Positions 20,950-29,194 of a stretch of DNA of 29,194 nt are shown here, piece after piece. The notes beneath the pieces are model-generated. The model was not told where the DNA came from and searched no databases. It was given only the letters and a program-made list of their open reading frames with translations. Source of the stretch: a virus. The position numbers and the translations under genes are program-made. The stretch covers positions 1 through 29,194 of the IMG/VR virus record IMGVR_UViG_3300010885_044532, one strand, 5' to 3'. Numbering within the stretch: the stretch's first letter is position 1; each line of letters opens with the position of its first letter.

Positions 20950-22533
20950 TTATTCCTCTGATGATCCGAGTAATCCTAATGGGTCGGCATTATTTGATCC
21001 ACTGCCGCCAAGCATGTAATCGTTATATATCGACTTGGTGTACGTATCCAAGAGCGTTTGATACTTCGCCCCCCGCACATCGTCTTTTGCCATTTGTCCC
21101 TCAGTAGTCGTGAGCCACTTGTTGTAAGCATTGTCAGCGGCCTGTTGACCACGAATACGGGAGTTAGCCATTGCAATACGCGACTGGTCAGCACGTCGTG
21201 CTTCTGAATCAGCCATCTTGGACTTCATAAGGCCGTAGTAATCTTCCTTCGCGGCAAGTTCACGTTCTGCAAGAGCGGATGCACGACGGTTCTTCTGAAG
21301 TTCTGTGAATGCTCCGATGCCGGACAGACCACCCGCCGCAATATTCTTCAAGGCATTCGGGCTTTCGCCACCAGCCATTGCAAGACCGGCCTGGATAAGG
21401 GCCATATTGAAGTCTTCATTGCGGGCTGCTGCTTTTTCTGCAGCTGCTCGCTCTGCCTTAAGATCCTGCATGTTTGTCGTAGGAGTCTTCTTTTCCTCCG
21501 GAACTTCTGCGGCCTTAGGCTTTGTAGCCGGTGCCTCATAAACATCACGAGCTGCGGCACGAGCCTTTGCAAATCCCGCCAAAGATCCAATGCCCTCTGT
21601 TGGCTGTCCACCTTGTGGTTGTGGTGTTTCTGGTGCCGGAACAGCATCTTCTGCCGCACGAATTGCTTCCTGCTGACGGCGCATAGCTTCTTCACGAACT
21701 CCGGGTGCGCTCTCTTCAAAGATTGAAGGAACACGGTTTTCCCGCATCGCTTTGCCACGACCTTCTTCACGAGTGCGCTCTGCCGCAGCACCTTCTTCTT
21801 CGCCTTTATAACGAAGAGCAATGTCACGCTTCTGTTTTAAATCTTCAACAAGACTTTCACGGTCGGGCTCATTACGAAAAGGATTAAGAGATTGAATCCC
21901 CCGACCAATTGGGGTTTTTGCAGTAGATTCTTTATAACGTCCTTGCTCAACAAGGAAGAATTGATCGGCCATCTTTTCAATATCTTCATCCGACCATGTA
22001 GCCGGGGGGCGCATGTAGATATTTCCCTCAGGGGATCTTTGCTGTTCCCCCTCACGGGCCGGGCTATACTCATCCGCAGTTGGGCCAAAAGTAATTGCCG
22101 ATGTTCCTGTTTTACCAATACGCAGCCCAACATCAGGCATGCTGTAGATAGCATTCGCACCAATCGGAATTGTCGGTCGAACACCTTCTGGGCCAGAACC
22201 ATCTGCAAAATGCTGAACGTAACCGCCATCAGCCATGCCAACAGGACGGAAGCCCATAGCCTGCATCTGTGCCATCTGCTGTTGCGTGTTTGGTTGCGGA
22301 GCTTGCGGCTGACCTGTGGCTACCGGGCGGAAGACACCCGGGCGGCTTTGCTCAGCAAGTGTCTTGAAATTTTCAGGGTTCTGTTTTTCTTTTGCAGTAG
22401 CGATCATTTCCGTCGCAAGACGTTTGCGGCGATCATAGTCAGATTCACCACTCACAAGAGAAGTAACGCCACTATCTGGCGTATCTTCTTCTGACTTACG
22501 AAACATCTGACGGTCAAGAACGGGATCACGCAT
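20950..22533 (-). CDS. Putative internal virion protein, 527 aa
   Basis: ATG at 22533 with TAAGG seven bases upstream; the stop lies four bases before the 1802-residue gene. The N-terminus is charged, followed by a Gln/Pro-rich stretch (ATGQPQAPQPNTQQQMAQMQ). A GMADGGYVQHFADGSG motif comes next, a short GGYV..FADGG element I associate with virion proteins of podo- and other marine phages. The second half is Ala/Glu/Arg-rich and strongly helical (EEGAAAERTREEGRGKAMRE), with a small Gly-rich segment (LIQAGLAMAGGESPN). It probably forms a coiled-coil scaffold packaged in or near the head-tail junction. Not recognised by a named family. Confidence 0.6.
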   Translation of the reverse strand: MRDPVLDRQMFRKSEEDTPDSGVTSLVSGESDYDRRKRLATEMIATAKEKQNPENFKTLAEQSRPGVFRPVATGQPQAPQPNTQQQMAQMQAMGFRPVGMADGGYVQHFADGSGPEGVRPTIPIGANAIYSMPDVGLRIGKTGTSAITFGPTADEYSPAREGEQQRSPEGNIYMRPPATWSDEDIEKMADQFFLVEQGRYKESTAKTPIGRGIQSLNPFRNEPDRESLVEDLKQKRDIALRYKGEEEGAAAERTREEGRGKAMRENRVPSIFEESAPGVREEAMRRQQEAIRAAEDAVPAPETPQPQGGQPTEGIGSLAGFAKARAAARDVYEAPATKPKAAEVPEEKKTPTTNMQDLKAERAAAEKAAARNEDFNMALIQAGLAMAGGESPNALKNIAAGGLSGIGAFTELQKNRRASALAERELAAKEDYYGLMKSKMADSEARRADQSRIAMANSRIRGQQAADNAYNKWLTTTEGQMAKDDVRGAKYQTLLDTYTKSIYNDYMLGGSGSNNADPLGLLGSSEE

Positions 22534-22542
22534 TGCGAAACC

Positions 22543-23475
22543 TTACTTATTATAGAGGTTGTATGCACCAAGACCTGCAAGGCCGACACCAGCAATCTGC
22601 GAGAACGGGGATGGGGACGGTGCAGATGTTTGCGTTGTCGTGCTTTGACCTGATGGTGTGCGATTGAGAATGTCAGCATAGTAGGACAGACGCTGATACG
22701 GCTCTTGGTTATAGAGCTGCTGATTCATGCGCTGAGCCTCAAGCTCACGTTGGTTCTGCTGCTGCACGTTCTGTCCAAGGTTGTACTGGAACGAGGCTTC
22801 ACCTTGTCCAAGGGCAGAGGTCATCTGACCGAGGTTGGCGTAGTTCTGTCCGAGACCAGCAATCCCTTGACCTGCTGCCATCTGCATCGAACCGGCCTGC
22901 TGCATACGACGTTGCTGGTCTTGGAATGCACCCATCGCAGCCTGTTGAGCTTGCGAATAGTTCTGCGAATAATCTTGCAGCAACCGTTGAGATTGGACAT
23001 CTGCCAGGTTACGACCGAGTTCTGCCTGTTGAACACCGAAGCGTGAGCCACCGAAAGCACCGGCCTTTGCCGCCTGACCTGAAACACCTTGGCGCTGAAT
23101 AGCAGCCTGGCGGTTCATTTCTTCCATGGCCTTACGGGTCACGGCTTCCTGGTACGGATTCATGTACTGGTTAACAGAATTCGGATCGTAGGCCTGCGCT
23201 CCCGCATAACCCATTCCCGCACCAGCCTGATATGCTTCTCCGGCCTGACCGTAAGAAGATCCTGCTTGCTGAAGATACGGCTTGTATGCACCGATACCTT
23301 CCTTCGCAAGTTGAAGAGCTTTGACCTGTTCGGGTGAGAAACCTGCAACTTGATACTCTGCAATAGGGCTTGCTTTGCCAGTTACGTCACGAACGTCTTC
23401 GATGAGGCCTTTGCGATAGGCCTCCATCCATTCTGGTTCGCGAACTATCTGTTCCTGCGTCGTAACTTCGGCCAT
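22543..23475 (-). CDS. Putative internal virion protein, Gln/Ala-rich, 310 aa
   Basis: ATG at 23475 follows GAGGG. The product starts MAEVTTQEQIVREPEWMEAY, has a VAGFSPEQVKALQLAKEGIG segment, then long Gln/Ala/Met-rich helices with GAFGGSRFGVQQAEL in the middle and a Gly-rich hydrophobic C-terminus (FSQIAGVGLAGLGAYNLYNK) that could touch membrane. I associate this design with the small internal protein located between tail and large ejection proteins in aquatic podoviruses. It likely oligomerises by coiled coils. Exact role unknown. Confidence 0.65.
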   Translation of the reverse strand: MAEVTTQEQIVREPEWMEAYRKGLIEDVRDVTGKASPIAEYQVAGFSPEQVKALQLAKEGIGAYKPYLQQAGSSYGQAGEAYQAGAGMGYAGAQAYDPNSVNQYMNPYQEAVTRKAMEEMNRQAAIQRQGVSGQAAKAGAFGGSRFGVQQAELGRNLADVQSQRLLQDYSQNYSQAQQAAMGAFQDQQRRMQQAGSMQMAAGQGIAGLGQNYANLGQMTSALGQGEASFQYNLGQNVQQQNQRELEAQRMNQQLYNQEPYQRLSYYADILNRTPSGQSTTTQTSAPSPSPFSQIAGVGLAGLGAYNLYNK

Positions 23476-23477
23476 CT

Positions 23478-24851
23478 TTACGCCCTCTTCTCAAACTTGT
23501 GCATCATGTCATACATGCGCTTGGCACCCTTCATGCGGCTACCGCCACCGGCACCGCGAACAGCAGCAGCCGTCATAACAAACTCCCCGTCGGAAAGACG
23601 GGCTGGAATATCATCGCTTGTTCCTGTGCCAGGCCCACTCAAGTGACCGCCGTGGCGTGCATCGATCTCACCGCCTTGAGCAGCATAAGCTGGAGAGTAT
23701 GTCGGAACGACGTTAACCTTTGGAGCCTGATAGATCTGAAATGTTCCGGGGGCGAAACGTGTTGGTTCGACGTTACGCTCCTGCATCTTCTGGGCTTTTT
23801 CTTCCGGCTGCATTGCAGATGCAAGAGCAACACCGCCAAGACCTGCAATACCTGCTGCGGTCAACGGGTTATTTGAAATCCAGTTACGGGCGGTGTCCAG
23901 CATTCCAGGAGCAGCCGCTGCACCGCCGCCACCGATCTGGCTCATGTAATTACCGCTTCCTCCAGCAGTTTGTGCCGCTGAAATAGAAGGAGCAACAGCC
24001 GGAGCGCCTGCCGTGGGAGTGCCACCTAGACCAAGCATACCTTGGATACCGCTGACACCGCCAGTAAAGGCATTGCTGACACCTGCCATAAATCCGGGAC
24101 CATTCATTGCGCCTTGGATGCCGCTATATAAAGCGCCACCAGCACCCCCTAAAAGACCGGCCGTCAATGCCTGGCCTGGGTTTGCACCGTTGATCATGGC
24201 ACCGATACCAGAACCAATCGCAGCACCGAATATCGGGCCGAGAGGTGTCATGCTGAGTGCAATTGGAAGCACCGCACCAACAGCCTTCTTGAAAAAACTA
24301 CCAATCGAACTGAAAAGACCATACTCACGAAGACCAGTTTCTGGGTTGATCGTTCCAGATCCGCCCATATCCTTGAGCTTCTTGGCGCTTTCAGGGCTAA
24401 GATGAGCAAGCATTGTGTCGCCATAACGACCAGCACTTGCCATCTTCTTTGTCTTTTTATTGAGTGAGGCAATACCACCACGAGCAAACTGCTGTGGCTC
24501 TTCGCCTTTCATAACGTCGTCGATCATCTTTGAAAGAATGTCAAAGAACACCGGATCATAATCAGGAGGGAGATCGCCTGGCTCAACCATACCCTGACGG
24601 ATAACCGCTTGGACAGCAGTATCGTATTGATCTTTTTTGCGAACAAGAAAGTCGACGACCTGTTTAATGGCCGTCAGTTCTTCTTGGCTCATATTCTTTA
24701 GGTCATCCGAGAGTTCACGGAGACTTTGAATCTCCTCTTCGGACAGACTGCTGAAAGCCTGACCGAGTTGGTCAACGGCTTCTTGGGGAATCTGCTGCGG
24801 GGCAGCAGCCTCGCGAGCCCCAGGTTGTAGTGTTTCGATGCCCTGCACCAT
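23478..24851 (-). CDS. Putative internal/tail-associated virion protein, 457 aa
   Basis: The frame is open to 24977, but the ATG at 24851 has AAGGA at proper spacing and begins MVQGIETLQPGAREAAAPQQ; the upstream 42 codons are Cys/Arg-rich and unlikely. A helical N-terminus (ELSDDLKNMSQEELTAIKQV) is followed by QQFARGGIASLNKK. A central Gly/Ala-rich hydrophobic region (IFGAAIGSGIGAMING...GLLGGAGG) fits membrane-active ejection proteins. The end has GPGTGTSDDIPARLSDGEF followed by VMTAAAVRGAG, a motif I have seen at the C-termini of several phage virion proteins. Role inferred from these features and position. Confidence 0.65.
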   Translation of the reverse strand: MVQGIETLQPGAREAAAPQQIPQEAVDQLGQAFSSLSEEEIQSLRELSDDLKNMSQEELTAIKQVVDFLVRKKDQYDTAVQAVIRQGMVEPGDLPPDYDPVFFDILSKMIDDVMKGEEPQQFARGGIASLNKKTKKMASAGRYGDTMLAHLSPESAKKLKDMGGSGTINPETGLREYGLFSSIGSFFKKAVGAVLPIALSMTPLGPIFGAAIGSGIGAMINGANPGQALTAGLLGGAGGALYSGIQGAMNGPGFMAGVSNAFTGGVSGIQGMLGLGGTPTAGAPAVAPSISAAQTAGGSGNYMSQIGGGGAAAAPGMLDTARNWISNNPLTAAGIAGLGGVALASAMQPEEKAQKMQERNVEPTRFAPGTFQIYQAPKVNVVPTYSPAYAAQGGEIDARHGGHLSGPGTGTSDDIPARLSDGEFVMTAAAVRGAGGGSRMKGAKRMYDMMHKFEKRA

Positions 24852-24876
24852 GGATATGTCCTTGATGTTAATGATT

Positions 24877-24912
24877 TTGCAGGGGCCGAACCTGATACAA
24901 TGGCTCCTGCAA
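24877..24912 (-). promoter_or_regulatory. Inverted repeat in the late-operon gap
   Basis: The 91-base gap between 24851 and 24943 holds TTGCAGGGGCC (24877-24887) and GGCTCCTGCAA (24902-24912), an 11-bp stem with one imperfect position and a 14-base loop. In the leftward transcript the odd pair is A.C; in a rightward transcript it is a G.U wobble. There is no T-run after it in the leftward direction, so a terminator is unlikely. It could be an mRNA processing or stability element between two late genes. Confidence 0.4.
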
Positions 24913-24942
24913 GATACCCTTTTAGTCTTTGTATTACAAGTC

Positions 24943-25242
24943 TTAGGTCGTAACAGTAACCGCGCCAACCCTGCCAATAGCCAACACGCCAGTTACGTAT
25001 GCCGTATTAAGGGGTCTGGCTATTCTCAGTATTCCATCCCCAAGTACATAGATTGTCCCTGGTTCTAGCCCCGTAGCACTAGTAGGAAGATCCGTAAGAA
25101 CAAGACTTGACTGACGACCAACCCCCGGAGACCGGAGGGCAGCAATCAGAATGTTCAGCTTACGAGAGATATCGTCTAGATGCCCTCGGTCATATTCATC
25201 TGGGGCATTACCAAAGACAGGTAGGTTTAGCCTTCTGTCCAT
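24943..25242 (-). CDS. Small virion-associated protein, 99 aa
   Basis: ATG at 25242 overlaps the preceding TAA by one base, so it is coupled to the stabilisation protein gene. The product begins MDRRLNLPVFGNAPDEYDRG, has a helical DDISRKLNILIAAL segment, and then a beta-rich half (SLVLTDLPTSATGLEPGTIY and VLAIGRVGAVTVTT). The TDLPTSATGL.PG..Y segment resembles short head-fiber or tail-decoration repeats in other phages. It is probably a minor virion component; no enzymatic motif. Confidence 0.6.
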   Translation of the reverse strand: MDRRLNLPVFGNAPDEYDRGHLDDISRKLNILIAALRSPGVGRQSSLVLTDLPTSATGLEPGTIYVLGDGILRIARPLNTAYVTGVLAIGRVGAVTVTT

Positions 25243-27116
25243 TAGCGTTTGCCATCCGGTTGGATCTCAATACGGGGTGTTCCAAGATTCCAGGCCGTGC
25301 CGACACGGTTGCTTTCAATCTTGAAGCTCACCTGTCTGCCACGAAGACGCACGAAGGCCTGCTCAGTGAACTGCTCGACAGGTATTGTTGCTGTTTGATA
25401 CACGGAAGAGTTCGACGTGTTCCCGTAGTTTGATCCCGGGAAAGCCTGCATCTTTAGTGTCAGCGTAACCTGCGGGCTGTTTGTGGCAGCGGGAAAGTTA
25501 ACATCAGGAATGATACGACGAATGAACGCGTATTGATCCCCGTTGGAAATTTCAATCGGCGCACTTTGCAGATAGAAGTTTATCGGAGATGATGGGTTTG
25601 TGCTTCCGTCATCCGTCCCAATTTCGTGGTTGTAGAGATAACCATCTGTTGCTGCCGCAAGCGGGTATTGGTTGGTGCTTGAAGCAAGCCATGCAGTACG
25701 GGACAGTGTACCATACGACCATGCTTTTTCCGCATAGTTGTACGTCACATAGACATCGTTCTCAGAAGATGATGCTGATGGATAGAACCATGTTACTTCG
25801 TTGAACTGACTATTCACTCCAGCGTACACTTTGTCTGACTGAGCATAGTTGAAGTTATTGAATATGTAGTTTTGAAGAGGGCAAGGCAGTTCTTGTGTAC
25901 GTCCATCATAGACGTAGAACTTCCCGTTGCCTATCCAGAAGACACTATCTTCCACGTTTGCGAATGAATTGAAGCCAAGAGTTGTGACGTTTGCGGCAAG
26001 CAAACTGATTCCAAATGTGTATGGAGGACCGAGATACTGCATCGAATACAGCGACGTATCTGTCCAGATCAAAATCTCACGCTTTGTTTCGACAGCGTGA
26101 ACAATTCGTGTGCCGGAACCAAGACGGAAGTCACCTGCCGAGTTCGTGGCATTCGGTGTCCATGTCGTATAATCTTCTTGGTCACTCCACTTAACAAGCA
26201 GTGGGTCTTGCTCGTTAACAATTGAGCCGCCGCTGTCGTAGAAATTGTTTCCGCCGAACACAATCAAGTGACGGTCGTTGTCGGAGGTTCTAACAAGTGT
26301 GGCAATATCCGGGCAAGATGGATCCGACGAAAGAGACTCAAGAGTAACGCCTCTTGCGGTTGTTCCATAAGACGGAGACCAGTAATAAATACCGCCGTCT
26401 CTTATGTTAAAGAACAGATCTTCGCCGTAGTTGTCAGATGCCCACAGACGCAGTGAATTTCCGACGCTGACAGTTGTAGCTGAGCCCCAGCCACCGCGTC
26501 CCCATGTTCCCGCACCCCAGCCAGTTCCGCCAACCTGTGTATCAAGACCGATTGTAATTTGATATTCCGCATCCACTGCGGTTCCGCCGCCACCTACGTC
26601 AGAAGCATTTGCCGAAACAGACATCGTGACTGTGTACACGTTTGCACTTACAACCGTTGTGACCGTGTACTCTTTATTTAAAACAGTAGCAGTGATGTTT
26701 CCGCCGAGGGATACGGCTTGCGAAAATGTAACGTAATCGCCAACGATGCACCCATGACCAGTATCAGTCACCGTCAATGTTGTACTTCCATTCGTAGCAG
26801 CGAATGGGTTTGAAAGGTTAAGCGATGTTTTTCTTAAAGGCGTGATATCAAACAGTGAGCCGCCAGACTCAAGATAGTACTTTACTGTCGTACCAATGCC
26901 GACATAGTTCGTTCCTCCGACCGTTGTCCAGTCGATGAGATCGCGACACGTCCCTACAAATTGAGTGTTGGGGCTATAGTTTTGCCAACCACCCACGGAT
27001 TGCGGAAATCCATTTCGAAAGCGCACAAGATTACCGTCGTACCACCCACCCGTATTTGTGTAGGATGGTACGTCTCTGATGATGCCAGGACGAAATTGCA
27101 GTTTTTGAAACGGCAT
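25242..27116 (-). CDS. P22 gp10-like DNA stabilisation / tail protein, 624 aa
   Basis: The product closes the head-tail channel after packaging in P22-type virions, as known for gp10. ATG at 27116 follows AGGAATAAATAA. The N-terminus (QKLQFRPGIIRDVPSYTNTG, then NLVRFRNGFPQSVGGW) matches the opening of the stabilisation family. The body shows repeated beta-propeller-like Trp/Tyr strands (DPLLVKWSDQEDYTTWTP, LIWTDTSLYSMQYLGPPYTF). Residues about 95-195 look like an inserted beta-sandwich (TNGSTTLTVTDTGHGCIVGD) and explain why it exceeds the usual length of roughly 470. It may therefore also be a tail-tip component. The family assignment is fairly secure. Confidence 0.75.
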   Translation of the reverse strand: MPFQKLQFRPGIIRDVPSYTNTGGWYDGNLVRFRNGFPQSVGGWQNYSPNTQFVGTCRDLIDWTTVGGTNYVGIGTTVKYYLESGGSLFDITPLRKTSLNLSNPFAATNGSTTLTVTDTGHGCIVGDYVTFSQAVSLGGNITATVLNKEYTVTTVVSANVYTVTMSVSANASDVGGGGTAVDAEYQITIGLDTQVGGTGWGAGTWGRGGWGSATTVSVGNSLRLWASDNYGEDLFFNIRDGGIYYWSPSYGTTARGVTLESLSSDPSCPDIATLVRTSDNDRHLIVFGGNNFYDSGGSIVNEQDPLLVKWSDQEDYTTWTPNATNSAGDFRLGSGTRIVHAVETKREILIWTDTSLYSMQYLGPPYTFGISLLAANVTTLGFNSFANVEDSVFWIGNGKFYVYDGRTQELPCPLQNYIFNNFNYAQSDKVYAGVNSQFNEVTWFYPSASSSENDVYVTYNYAEKAWSYGTLSRTAWLASSTNQYPLAAATDGYLYNHEIGTDDGSTNPSSPINFYLQSAPIEISNGDQYAFIRRIIPDVNFPAATNSPQVTLTLKMQAFPGSNYGNTSNSSVYQTATIPVEQFTEQAFVRLRGRQVSFKIESNRVGTAWNLGTPRIEIQPDGKR

Positions 27117-27126
27117 TTATTTATTC

Positions 27127-29091
27127 CTACCAGACAGTCACAATAACTTTGCCGTTACCACCTGCGCCAGAGTTGCCTGTTTCCGATCCACCGCCACCTC
27201 CACCAGGCACAGATCCAGCAGTCGCAGCATTACTATCATAAGATCCAGCTCCGCCAGCACCACCAAAGATAGAAGTGCCACCTGCCCCTGGGCCAGGACT
27301 TGAGTCGACAGCCGCCGCTCCGCCGCCTCCTCCTCCGAATATTGATGCCCCGCCAGCCCCGTTTGTATCTGAGGAGCCACTAGAACTTCCACCGCCGCCG
27401 CCACCGCCAGTTGTTCCCGGGCTACCCGCACCTCCTGCTGCCGCAGATCCGCCAGCGCCACCAGCCCCTGCATCAGGGCCTCCGGCAGTACCCGCTGTAA
27501 TCGTTGAGGTAGAACCGCCTACAGCAAATATAGACCCTCCGCCGCCGCCGCCGCCATTATTTGTTCCGCTGTCTACGCCACCTCCACCGCCACCATAAAC
27601 AGTGTACGTAGTTGCCCCTATCGTGAAGCTGCTGCTGCCACCGGCTGCACCGTCCGTGCCACTGGAAGTTCTTGACGCGCCGCCTGTACCAACAAATGCT
27701 GTTTCCGTTGCGCTAAGAGAAGACACCGGGCCTGTGATTTCTAAGTATGCGCCACCGCCTCCGCCACCGCCAGGCTCGTTGCTATTACCTCTCGCACCGG
27801 ATCCACCGGCACCCCAGATTTGAATCTTATAGGACGAATAGTTTCCCGCCGGTTTTGTCCAGGTTGAGGATCCGGTTGTTGTAAATGTCTGAACATCTGG
27901 TGTTGGGACAAATGTCAATGTTGTCCAGGCAGGGGCAGCACTTGCCCCCGCAGATGCAAGCACCTGGCCTGATGTTCCATAGTTCGCGCCACCAATGCCA
28001 AACTGACCTGCCGGGCCAACACGGAAGCGTTCTGTTGCAGAGTTGAGTGATGTGCCCGTTGTGCTGGCTGCGGCTGTTGCAATAATAACAGAGCCACCGG
28101 CACCTGTACCAGTACCACGACCACCTTGGAGAGTAAGAGCGGCACCGGCAATGTCCGTCCCCGATCCATCCGTCGCTTGCAGTTTACCAGCAGATGGTGT
28201 TGCAGAAGTCTCGCCGTTACCAATGACAACTTCGCCAGAGGAAAGGATTCGCATCCGTTCCGTTCCAGAAGTTGATCCGCTGTTTGTCAGGAATGCAAGA
28301 TATCCTGAAATATTTGTGTCAGAGGTGTATGTCTTAACAACACCAACGATGTCAGCAATTGACCTGTTATTTGTCCCGCCAAAGACCTGATAGGAAAGGT
28401 TGCCTGCCACATCGCTGCTTTGAACAGCGGCAGGAGAAGCAACAGTTCCTCGTGTCTTACGAACAATAAAGTTTGCCTGGACAGCATCAGCAGATGACCG
28501 TTGAGCAATGATGTTGGACGATGCATCACCTTGTACTGTAGCTAGAGCAGATGTGGCGCTATATACCGTGACACCCGTGAATGATCCGGCAGCAGGTGTT
28601 GATCCACCTATGATAGCATTGTTGATTGTTCCGCCAGATATTGACTTGTTTGTAAGTGTCTGTGTTCCAGCTTCTGTTACAGGCGCGTTGGCAACTTCGA
28701 TAACATCTGTTCCGTTATTGTAGACAATGGCCTTCTTGCCATTTGCCACGGTGACCCCTGTCTGACCTGAAACCTTGACTGTGACAGAAAAACCACCCGT
28801 CGTATTGTTGTAAATGATGTAAGGTTTTTCAACAGCCGGAACAATAAGATTGCGGTTTGCCGTCAAGACACCCGTCAATTCCAGGACGTAGTTACGTGCC
28901 GTTGCCGACGTTCCATCAGGCATTGTCAAGACAGTATCCGCACCATCCGTAATGGTCTGCGTTGTGTACCCAACAATCGACTGCTCAAGAAGGGTGCCAA
29001 GGTTTGTGTTGGTCTTATCCCCCCATGTACCTGACTCGTCCCCCGTACCCATAAGGATGAGCTTTAAATTTGAGGAATAGGTCGTTGTCAT
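27127..29091 (-). CDS. Tail fiber/adhesin with glycine-rich tip, 654 aa
   Basis: ATG at 29091 with AAGGA upstream. The first 130 residues (NLKLILMGTGDESGTWGDKT, then NTNLGTLLEQSIVGY) are a conserved virion-attachment module of phage fibers. A repetitive beta-rich shaft follows (LTNKSISGGTINNAIIGGST). From about residue 405, FTTTGSSTWTKPAG opens a glycine-rich domain with many runs of four to seven Gly and a KVIVTVW end, like Gly-rich adhesin tips (for example gp38 of S16-like phages) that form packed polyproline-II helices. This tip probably binds the host receptor. Gly-loop lengths would be the variable part. The stop TAG overlaps the ribosome-binding site of the next gene. Confidence 0.8.
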   Translation of the reverse strand: MTTTYSSNLKLILMGTGDESGTWGDKTNTNLGTLLEQSIVGYTTQTITDGADTVLTMPDGTSATARNYVLELTGVLTANRNLIVPAVEKPYIIYNNTTGGFSVTVKVSGQTGVTVANGKKAIVYNNGTDVIEVANAPVTEAGTQTLTNKSISGGTINNAIIGGSTPAAGSFTGVTVYSATSALATVQGDASSNIIAQRSSADAVQANFIVRKTRGTVASPAAVQSSDVAGNLSYQVFGGTNNRSIADIVGVVKTYTSDTNISGYLAFLTNSGSTSGTERMRILSSGEVVIGNGETSATPSAGKLQATDGSGTDIAGAALTLQGGRGTGTGAGGSVIIATAAASTTGTSLNSATERFRVGPAGQFGIGGANYGTSGQVLASAGASAAPAWTTLTFVPTPDVQTFTTTGSSTWTKPAGNYSSYKIQIWGAGGSGARGNSNEPGGGGGGGAYLEITGPVSSLSATETAFVGTGGASRTSSGTDGAAGGSSSFTIGATTYTVYGGGGGGVDSGTNNGGGGGGGSIFAVGGSTSTITAGTAGGPDAGAGGAGGSAAAGGAGSPGTTGGGGGGGSSSGSSDTNGAGGASIFGGGGGGAAAVDSSPGPGAGGTSIFGGAGGAGSYDSNAATAGSVPGGGGGGSETGNSGAGGNGKVIVTVW

Positions 29092-29112
29092 TGGGAGTTC
29101 CTTGCCTGAATC

Positions 29113-29194
29113 TTAGTTCCAATTTGGCGTTTGTGATGGTGTTATCGCAGTATAGCTTGGAATCTGTAGAGGAGCAATGTTCGTCCACAGTGAA
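29113..29194 (-). CDS. C-terminal fragment of an upstream late gene
   Basis: On the minus strand one frame is open from the window edge to a TAA at 29113-29115, giving the last 26 residues SLWTNIAPLQIPSYTAITPS then QTPNWN. The Trp/Pro-rich end with W..I...Q.P resembles C-termini of phage structural proteins. A 21-base spacer with AAGGA separates it from the fiber gene. Another minus frame stays open longer but runs into the fiber gene without a stop, so this frame is preferred. Function cannot be assigned. Confidence 0.5.
   Translation of the reverse strand, partial: SLWTNIAPLQIPSYTAITPSQTPNWN

Noticed and set aside
24852-24977. 42-codon N-terminal extension of the 457-residue virion protein
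   Set aside because: The extension is Cys/Arg-rich and unlike the rest, whereas ATG 24851 has a strong AAGGA at correct spacing.
27275-27823. Long proline-rich + strand frames opposite the fiber gene
   Set aside because: They are the antisense of Gly codons (GGN read as CCN) in the fiber tip, with no ribosome-binding site and no coupling to neighbours.
1-29194. Diversity-generating retroelement, CRISPR array, tRNA, integrase or transposon
   Set aside because: No reverse transcriptase, regularly spaced repeats, cloverleaf sequence, recombinase motif or terminal inverted repeats were found by reading.

Overview
The window is a contiguous piece of a tailed double-stranded DNA phage genome, most likely podovirus-type. 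The support is a P22 gp10-like DNA-stabilisation/tail protein, very large internal (ejected) virion proteins, a short operon-like set of tail and fiber genes, and a self-contained replication set. Genes are packed with ATGA/TAATG overlaps. No rRNA, tRNA, CRISPR array, insertion sequence or integrase was seen. Terminase, portal, major capsid protein, phage RNA polymerase and any lysogeny genes are not in the window. The 3' end of one gene is cut at the left edge and the 3' end of another at the right edge, so this is an internal segment. A Gram-negative host is inferred from the exported lytic transglycosylase with a signal peptide, the M15 peptidase and the ejection-type internal proteins. An alphaproteobacterial aquatic host is a guess from resemblance of several small proteins to those of such phages.

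Layout. Positions 1-6513 (+ strand) hold about two dozen tiny early genes, mostly of unknown function. Among them are a signal-peptide protein, a single-pass membrane peptide followed by a secreted SLT lytic transglycosylase, an OmpR/PhoB-like winged-helix protein, a protein ending in a DnaA-domain-IV-like motif, a DUF6378-like protein and a small HExxH protein. Positions 6571-15085 (+ strand) hold the replication module: two unknown conserved proteins, a probable ssDNA-binding protein with an acidic tail ending in Phe, a TOTE-type archaeo-eukaryotic primase, a UvrD-like SF1 helicase, two small proteins (one a CxC/CxC zinc ribbon overlapping polA), a family A DNA polymerase with 3'-5' exonuclease, and a SNF2-like SF2 helicase. 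Positions 15082-29194 (- strand) hold the late module, read right to left: an unknown C-terminal fragment, a fiber with a glycine-rich tip, the stabilisation protein, a small virion-associated protein, three putative internal virion proteins, an 1802-residue internal protein containing HExxH, and an M15 peptidoglycan peptidase at the end. The two arms converge and their last stop codons overlap.

How it works together (inference). Host RNA polymerase would read the early arm. The primase, SSB-like protein, PolA and two helicases would replicate the genome. The late arm builds the tail tip, fiber and the ejected proteins that carry DNA and a putative protease across the envelope. Peptidoglycan cleavage is split between an exported transglycosylase in the early arm and an M15 peptidase at the end of the late arm.

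Most notable signals: a perfect 8-bp GC hairpin over one candidate primase ribosome-binding site and ATG; a same-strand repeated motif GACAAAGGT/GGACAAAGGTCA confined to the first 3.8 kb in coding and non-coding contexts; an early lysis-like cassette with a good sigma70-type promoter; and several coding genes shorter than 60 codons that standard length cut-offs miss.
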